Of a stretch of 33,479 bases of DNA, positions 28,774 through 33,479 are shown one piece after another. Origin of the DNA: Oxalobacteraceae bacterium UBA6018 (lineage in GTDB: Bacteria; Pseudomonadota; Gammaproteobacteria; Burkholderiales; Burkholderiaceae_D); the NCBI GenBank assembly GCA_002428015.1, contig DIZW01000068.1, positions 1,150-34,628 on the forward strand. The letters are read 5' to 3'. A program made the translations under genes and the position numbers. Position 1 is the first letter of the stretch; every line of letters starts with the position of its first letter. Below the pieces are notes generated by a model, which saw only the letters and a list, made by a program, of their open reading frames with translations, was not told the DNA's origin and searched no databases.

Positions 28774-30477
28774 ATGGCACGGCCAGAAAAAGTTCGACTC
28801 GGGGAAATCCTCGTTCAGCAAAAGCTACTCACCGAGGAGCAACTAGGCCAGGCATTGCAGGACCAGAAACGCACCGGCCTCAAGCTGGGTCGGGTGTTCG
28901 TCGAAAACGGCTTCGTGACGGAGGAGCAGATTTCCGGCGCGCTCGCCAAGCAGCTCGACATTCCCTACATCAACCTCAAGTTCTACAACACCAATCCCGA
29001 GATCGTGCGGCTGTTGCCGGAAACCCAGGCGCGCCGCTTCCGCGCCCTGGCGCTGGAAGACCGGCGAGGGGCGCTGCTGGTCGGCATGTCGGACCCGACC
29101 GACCTGTTTGCCTACGACGAGATCGCGCGCCTGGTCAAAAAGAACATCGAGCTGGCGGTGGTCAACGAGACCGAGGTGCTGGCCGCGATCGACCGCATCT
29201 ACCGCCGCACCGACGAGATCACCGACTTCGCGCGCGAACTCGAGCAGGACCTGGGCGACAGCTTCGTCGACTTTGGCGCCATGTCGGCCAATCCGAACCT
29301 CGAAGAAGCGCCCATCGTCAAGCTGCTGCAATCGGTGTTCGACGACGCCACCCAGGTGCGCGCCTCGGACATCCACATCGAACCCCAGGAAACCCGGCTG
29401 CAGATCCGCTTTCGCATCGACGGCGTGCTGCACCTGCAGACCGAGGCCGATATCAAGATCGCCACGCCGCTGGCCTTGCGCCTGAAGCTGATGTCGGACC
29501 TGGACATCTCCGAGAAGCGCCTGCCGCAGGACGGCCGTTTTGCCATCAAGGTCAAGCAGCAGCGCATCGACGTGCGTATCTCGACCATGCCGACCCAGTA
29601 CGGCGAATCGGTCGTCATGCGTCTGCTCAACCAGGGCGGCACCACCCTGCGCCTGGACGCGATCGGCATGCCGGCACGCCTGGTGGAGAAATTCCGCGCC
29701 ATCGTGCAGCGCCCCAACGGCCTGGTGCTGGTGACCGGCCCTACCGGCAGCGGCAAGACCACCACCCTGTACAGCGCCTTGTCGGAATTGAACTCGGTCG
29801 AGAAAAAACTGATCACCGTGGAGGACCCGGTCGAGTACCGGCTGCCCGGCATCAACCAGGTCCAGGTCAACGACAAGATCGAGCTCAGTTTCGCGCGCGT
29901 GCTGCGTTCGGCCCTGCGCCAGGACCCGGACATCGTGCTCGTGGGCGAGATGCGCGACCAGGAAACCGCCCAGATCGGCCTGCGCGCCGCCATGACCGGC
30001 CACCTGGTGCTGTCGACCCTGCACACCAACGACGCCGCCAGCACCCCGCTGCGCCTGATGGACATGGGCGTGCCGCGCTACATGGTGGGCAGCTCGCTGC
30101 AGGCCGTGCTGGCGCAACGCCTGGTGCGGGTGATCTGCGAGAGCTGCACCTCGCCGTACGAGCTCAGCGCCACCGAGCGCTTGTGGCTGCGCTACGAGCT
30201 GGAAGACCGCGTCGACGCCACCCATTTCTTCCACGGCAAGGGCTGCTCGCATTGCAACGGCATGGGCTATCGCGGCCGGACCGGCGTCTACGAGCTGCTG
30301 GAGATGACCTCGGCGGTGGTGGACGCGGCCAACCACCACGACCCGGCCCACTTCCTCAAGGCGGCCCACGCCGAGATGGCGGGCGAGACCCTGCGCCGCC
30401 ACGCCGTCCAGCTGGCCGTGCAGGGGCGCACGACGGTGGCCGAAGCGATGCGCATCAGTAACCAGCTCGAGGACTAA
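28774..30477 (+). CDS. mshE: MSHA pilus assembly ATPase MshE with c-di-GMP-binding domain
   Basis: A 567-residue pilus extension ATPase. The N-terminal MshEN domain has two 24-residue motifs at 8-31 (RLG ... Q31) and 37-60 (KLG ... Q60) separated by exactly five residues. This is the arrangement reported for the high-affinity c-di-GMP receptor of Vibrio MshE. The first motif has Lys17 where Gly is usual. Walker A GPTGSGK is at 322-328, followed by Walker B DPDIVLVGEMRD and a Cys motif (CESC ... CSHC) near 455-490. MshG follows three bases later. The minus-strand paralogue lacks the Arg residues, so regulation probably differs. Confidence 0.95.
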   Translation: MARPEKVRLGEILVQQKLLTEEQLGQALQDQKRTGLKLGRVFVENGFVTEEQISGALAKQLDIPYINLKFYNTNPEIVRLLPETQARRFRALALEDRRGALLVGMSDPTDLFAYDEIARLVKKNIELAVVNETEVLAAIDRIYRRTDEITDFARELEQDLGDSFVDFGAMSANPNLEEAPIVKLLQSVFDDATQVRASDIHIEPQETRLQIRFRIDGVLHLQTEADIKIATPLALRLKLMSDLDISEKRLPQDGRFAIKVKQQRIDVRISTMPTQYGESVVMRLLNQGGTTLRLDAIGMPARLVEKFRAIVQRPNGLVLVTGPTGSGKTTTLYSALSELNSVEKKLITVEDPVEYRLPGINQVQVNDKIELSFARVLRSALRQDPDIVLVGEMRDQETAQIGLRAAMTGHLVLSTLHTNDAASTPLRLMDMGVPRYMVGSSLQAVLAQRLVRVICESCTSPYELSATERLWLRYELEDRVDATHFFHGKGCSHCNGMGYRGRTGVYELLEMTSAVVDAANHHDPAHFLKAAHAEMAGETLRRHAVQLAVQGRTTVAEAMRISNQLED

Positions 30478-30480
30478 ACC

Positions 30481-31713
30481 GTGCCGTTTTTCGCCTACAA
30501 GGGCCGCAACGCGCGCGGCGAACTGTTGCAGGGGGTGCTGGAAGGGGCCGACAGCGGCGCCGTGGCCGACCAGCTGTTTTCCAATGGTGTGACGCCCATC
30601 GAGATCGCCGGCACCAACCGCACCAGCGCCAGCGCCGAGGGCGAGGCCTGGTACGCCAAGTTGTTCGAAAAACCAGTCACCTCGATGGATGTGCAATTGT
30701 TCAGCCGCCAGCTGTACACCCTGCTCAAGTCCGGCGTGCCGATCATGCGCGGGCTGGCCGGGCTGCAGGAGTCTGCCATCAGCAAGTCCTTCGGCAAGGT
30801 CATCAAGGACTTGCGCGAGTCGCTCGATTCCGGACGCGAACTGTCGGTCGCCATGCGCCGCCATCCTGATGTGTTCGACAACTTCTACCTGTCCATGGTG
30901 CGGGTGGGGGAGATGACCGGCCGCCTGGAGGAAGTGTTCCTGCGCCTGTTCGACCACCTGGAGTTCGACCGCGACATGCGCGAGCGGGTCAAGACCGCGA
31001 CGCGCTACCCGACCTTCGTGGTGATCGCCATGATCCTGGCGATGGTGGTCGTCAACATCTGGGTCATTCCCCAGTTCGTCAAGGTGTTCGCCAGCTTTAA
31101 CGCGCCGCTGCCGCTCATGACGCGCATCCTCATCGCCAGCTCGGCCTTCATGGTGGCCTACTGGCCGGCCATGCTGGTCGGCACGGTCGCGGGCGTCTTC
31201 GGCTGGCGCGCCTATATCAACAGCAGCGCCGGGCGCATGTGGTGGGACCGCGTCAAGCTGAAGATTCCCGTTGCCGGAAAAATCATCCTGAAAGGGACGA
31301 TGTCGCGCTTCGCCCGCAGCTACGCGCTGGCCATGAAGAGCGGGGTGCCGATGGTGCAGGGCTTGACGGTGGTGTCGCAAACGGTCGACAACGCCTACCT
31401 CTCCGCGCGCGTGGACCAGATGCGCGACGGCGTCGAGCGCGGCGAGAGCATCCTGCGCACGGCCACGGCCGCCGGTGTGTTCACGCCCATCGTGCTGCAG
31501 ATGATCGCGGTGGGCGAGGAAACCGGCTCGCTGGACGACCTCATGGACGAGATCGCCCAGATGTACGAGCGCGAAGTCGACTACGAGCTCAAGACCCTGT
31601 CCGCCCAGATCGAGCCGATCATGATCGTGTTCCTGGGCGCCATGGTGCTGGTGCTGGCGATGGGCATCTTCCTGCCGATCTGGGACCTGGGCAAAGCCGC
31701 TTTGCATAAATGA
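30481..31713 (+). CDS. mshG: MSHA pilus platform protein MshG
   Basis: A 410-residue inner-membrane platform protein of the GspF/PilC family. It starts at GTG, with GAGGA inside the end of mshE as ribosome site. The N terminus PFFAYKGRNARGELLQGVLE and two T2SSF repeats with the boxes GEMTGRLEEVFLRLFD and GEETGSLDDLMDEIAQMY are diagnostic, with three membrane helices. It works with MshE to draw pilin from the membrane. The stop is overlapped by the next gene (ATGA). Confidence 0.95.
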   Translation: MPFFAYKGRNARGELLQGVLEGADSGAVADQLFSNGVTPIEIAGTNRTSASAEGEAWYAKLFEKPVTSMDVQLFSRQLYTLLKSGVPIMRGLAGLQESAISKSFGKVIKDLRESLDSGRELSVAMRRHPDVFDNFYLSMVRVGEMTGRLEEVFLRLFDHLEFDRDMRERVKTATRYPTFVVIAMILAMVVVNIWVIPQFVKVFASFNAPLPLMTRILIASSAFMVAYWPAMLVGTVAGVFGWRAYINSSAGRMWWDRVKLKIPVAGKIILKGTMSRFARSYALAMKSGVPMVQGLTVVSQTVDNAYLSARVDQMRDGVERGESILRTATAAGVFTPIVLQMIAVGEETGSLDDLMDEIAQMYEREVDYELKTLSAQIEPIMIVFLGAMVLVLAMGIFLPIWDLGKAALHK

Positions 31714-32228
31714 GACAGACTGCAGCGGCGGCGAGGCGGCGCGCCGGTGGGTCCAGCCTGCTCGAGATCGCCGTGGTCGCCATCGTGGTCGCCGTGCTGG
31801 CGGGCACGCTGTTGCAGCGTTTGAACGCCTACCGAAGCCAGGCTGAACTGGCCGACGTGCAGCGCACGGTGGGCGTGATGCGCGCCGCGCTGCTGCTGCG
31901 CCAGTCGCAGTTGCAGGTGCGCGGGCGGGAGGACGCGGTGGCGGCGCTGGCGGACGCCAACCCGATGGACTGGCTGGCGCAAAAACCGTCCACCTACGCC
32001 GGCGAATACTTCGCGCCGGGCCCTGAGCTGGTCGGTCCGGGCCACTGGTACTTTGACAGAAAGATAAAAGTGCTGGTGTATTTGTTAAATTATGGAAAAA
32101 GTTTTCCACCAGGGATGTCGAAGTCCCTGAAATACAAGGTAAAATTACTTGGCTTGCCCCAACATTTCGCCAAGCCAACAAGCGCGCCGGGCCTGTCCGG
32201 CATTGCCTTGATTCAAGTCGATGGATAA
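31710..32228 (+). CDS. Prepilin-like protein (MshB/MshF position)
   Basis: A 172-residue protein. The leader ends in Gly-Gly before SSLLEIAVVAIVVAVLAG, which keeps the Glu at +5 and a hydrophobic helix, so prepilin peptidase can process it, although the +1 residue is Ser instead of Phe or Met. In MSHA loci the gene between mshG and mshA is mshF or mshB, and this matches by place. The last third is markedly A/T-rich compared with the rest (32045-32150), overlapping a likely promoter. It is probably a minor pilin. Confidence 0.75.
   Translation: MRQTAAAARRRAGGSSLLEIAVVAIVVAVLAGTLLQRLNAYRSQAELADVQRTVGVMRAALLLRQSQLQVRGREDAVAALADANPMDWLAQKPSTYAGEYFAPGPELVGPGHWYFDRKIKVLVYLLNYGKSFPPGMSKSLKYKVKLLGLPQHFAKPTSAPGLSGIALIQVDG
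32053..32082 (+). promoter_or_regulatory. Putative internal promoter for mshA
   Basis: TTGACA (32053-32058) is a perfect -35, followed after 18 bases by TGTATT (32077-32082), four of six matches to the -10. It lies inside the end of the preceding prepilin gene, in an A/T-rich patch, about 230 bases before mshA. It would give separate, stronger expression of the major pilin. Confidence 0.4.
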
Positions 32229-32313
32229 ATACGACTGACTGTGATACGGTACGGTCGTTTCTGTCGCGCAATTACTATTCAAGCCGCAACAAGTCGAATT
32301 TCTGGAGAATCTT

Positions 32314-32847
32314 ATGAAGATGCAAGCGCCGTTCAACGTTCGGAGCAACGTACAAACCGGTTTCACGCTGATCGAACTGATCGTCGTGATCGTCATCCTG
32401 GGTATTCTGGCCGCCACCGCGCTGCCGAAATTCGCCGATCTGGGCGGCGACGCGCGCGTGGCCACCACCAAGGCGGCCCGCGGCGCGCTGGAAGCGACCT
32501 CGGCCATGGCTCACGGCAAGTATTTGGTGATGGGCACTAGTCCGAGCACTATTGTGATGGATAACCTGACCGTCAACCTGACGGATGGCTACCCGACCGC
32601 CGACAGTGTGCTGGCGACCGCAGCCGGATTGGGCTCGACGACCGACTGGATCATGCAAGTGGGTGCGGGTGGCGGCACGAGTACGCCGACCACGGTGGCC
32701 GGCGATATCGTGTTCGTGCCGGCTAGCCTCACGGGCAACGTCAAGGGCCTGACCTGCTACGTCAAGTACTCGCAGGCCACCGCGACCACGGCCACGCCGC
32801 CGGTCGTCACCCCGCCGACCATCTCGACCGTCACCACCGGCTGCTAA
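32314..32847 (+). CDS. mshA: MSHA major pilin MshA
   Basis: A 177-residue prepilin with a 16-residue leader ending in Gly, cut before FTLIELIVVIVILG, with Glu at +5. Phe at +1 and ALPKFADLGGDARVATTKAA after the helix are typical of MshA. The globular part is Thr/Val/Gly-rich. Cys near GLTCYVKYSQ and the final GC give a C-terminal disulphide loop. GGAGA seven bases before the ATG is a strong ribosome site. A hairpin follows the gene, and minor pilin genes come next. It is the likely main subunit of the fibre. Confidence 0.93.
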   Translation: MKMQAPFNVRSNVQTGFTLIELIVVIVILGILAATALPKFADLGGDARVATTKAARGALEATSAMAHGKYLVMGTSPSTIVMDNLTVNLTDGYPTADSVLATAAGLGSTTDWIMQVGAGGGTSTPTTVAGDIVFVPASLTGNVKGLTCYVKYSQATATTATPPVVTPPTISTVTTGC

Positions 32848-32867
32848 GCTGTCCAGCGGTGTGACGC

Positions 32868-32898
32868 AACGGGCCTGGCGGCAGCGTCAGGCCCGTTT
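32868..32898 (+). terminator. Hairpin after mshA (partial terminator or RNA stabiliser)
   Basis: A perfect 10-bp stem AACGGGCCTG / CAGGCCCGTT with a ten-base loop, followed only by TCACTTTG rather than a long T-run. It lies between the major pilin and the next pilin gene 29 bases on. It probably lowers read-through or protects the mshA transcript. Confidence 0.6.
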
Positions 32899-32926
32899 CA
32901 CTTTGCTCAGCCCACCCACGCCCACC

Positions 32927-33479
32927 ATGCGTCCGCCAGCCTACCCCCAACGCCAGCGCGGCTTCACGCTGGTCGAGCTGATCATGGTGATGGTGCTGAT
33001 CGGCATACTCGGGGCCGTGGGGTCCACCCACTTCGCCGACCGGGAAACCTACGATGCGGCCAGCTTCACCGACCAGATGCGCTCGCTGCTGCGGTTCGCG
33101 CAGAAGACCGCGATCGCCCAGAACCGCTCGGTGTTCGTGGTAATGGACGGTGCCCGCGTGGCGCTGTGCCTGAACTACCAGAGCGACAGCAGTTGCGCCA
33201 GCGCCAACCGGGTGCTGGCCCCGGGCGGGGGCAACAGCGCCGCCACCAACACCCTCAGCCAGTGCGCCGGCTCCAGCACCTGGGCCTGCGAGGGCACGCC
33301 GGCCAACGTCAGCTACAGCAGCGCGCGCAGCGTGTTCTACTTCGACGCGCTCGGCAAGCCCTACCTGTCCACCGATACCGACGGCAACCTGTTGTCCAAT
33401 TTCACCGCGCCCCTGGTCGTTACCGTGACCGGCGGCGGCATCACCCGCAGCGTCACCGTGGAAGCGGAGACCGGCTATG
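32927..33479 (+). CDS. mshC: MshC-like minor prepilin (runs off the window)
   Basis: At least 184 codons are open to the last base and no stop is reached. The leader MRPPAYPQRQRG is cut before FTLVELIMVMVLIG, Glu at +5, followed by ILGAVGSTHFADRETYDAAS. A GspH/FimT-like segment FAQKTAIAQNRSVFVV and two cysteine pairs (CLNYQSDSSC and CAGSSTWAC) match the MshC type of minor pilin. It lies 79 bases after mshA behind the hairpin. A poor ribosome site precedes the ATG. Confidence 0.85.
   Translation, partial: MRPPAYPQRQRGFTLVELIMVMVLIGILGAVGSTHFADRETYDAASFTDQMRSLLRFAQKTAIAQNRSVFVVMDGARVALCLNYQSDSSCASANRVLAPGGGNSAATNTLSQCAGSSTWACEGTPANVSYSSARSVFYFDALGKPYLSTDTDGNLLSNFTAPLVVTVTGGGITRSVTVEAETGY

Noticed and set aside
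28843..32271. Very long open frame on the minus strand opposite mshE and mshG
   Set aside because: It is a high-GC antisense shadow: composition is His/Arg/Gln-rich without family motifs, and it lies fully opposite clearly real genes.

Overview
The window is high-GC bacterial DNA, densely coding, with many 1-4 base gene overlaps. An MSHA-type pilus locus, a PEP-CTERM protein, paired pimeloyl-CoA-dehydrogenase-like enzymes and a very large PAS-rich hybrid kinase together suggest a betaproteobacterium of the Oxalobacteraceae (Massilia, Duganella or Janthinobacterium type). That placement comes from gene content and style, not from a search.

Left part (1-9.8 kb, + strand): an orphan ParB-like DNA-binding protein, thymidine kinase (tdk), a small HEXXH membrane protein, the periplasmic tail-specific protease Prc, and a low-complexity PEP-CTERM protein. 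Two strong intrinsic terminators flank the PEP-CTERM gene. A four-gene acyl-CoA operon follows, with two acyl-CoA dehydrogenase subunits and two MaoC-like hydratases. The last hydratase carries a one-base frameshift. A small glycine-zipper protein ends this part.

Middle (9.8-15.2 kb, - strand): a two-gene signalling operon. A 1502-residue hybrid histidine kinase (PAS x3, HisKA, HATPase, REC, REC, HPt) overlaps by four bases a REC-GGDEF diguanylate cyclase whose active site and inhibitory site are intact.

Right part (15.4-33.5 kb): a divergent type IV pilus / MSHA locus. The - strand operon (28614 down to 15462) has thirteen tightly packed genes. In order these are an ABC-transporter ATPase, an MshM/ExeA-like ATPase, the MshL secretin, an MshN-like TPR protein, a GspE-type ATPase, a GspF-type platform protein, a fused PilM/PilN-like protein, PilO-like and PilP-like proteins, a prepilin, an ABC-2-type permease, a membrane-anchored helical protein and a second prepilin. 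The + strand operon (from 28774) encodes MshE, MshG, a prepilin, the major pilin MshA and, running off the window, an MshC-like minor pilin. The locus therefore holds two motor ATPases and two platform proteins but only one secretin and one alignment set in view.

The most interesting candidate system is the - strand operon: a complete pilus/pseudopilus machine with an ABC transporter split across its two ends. A second point is that the + strand MshE keeps the tandem c-di-GMP-binding motif while its - strand paralogue has lost its key residues. The nearby diguanylate cyclase could thus favour one motor over the other; this is inference.
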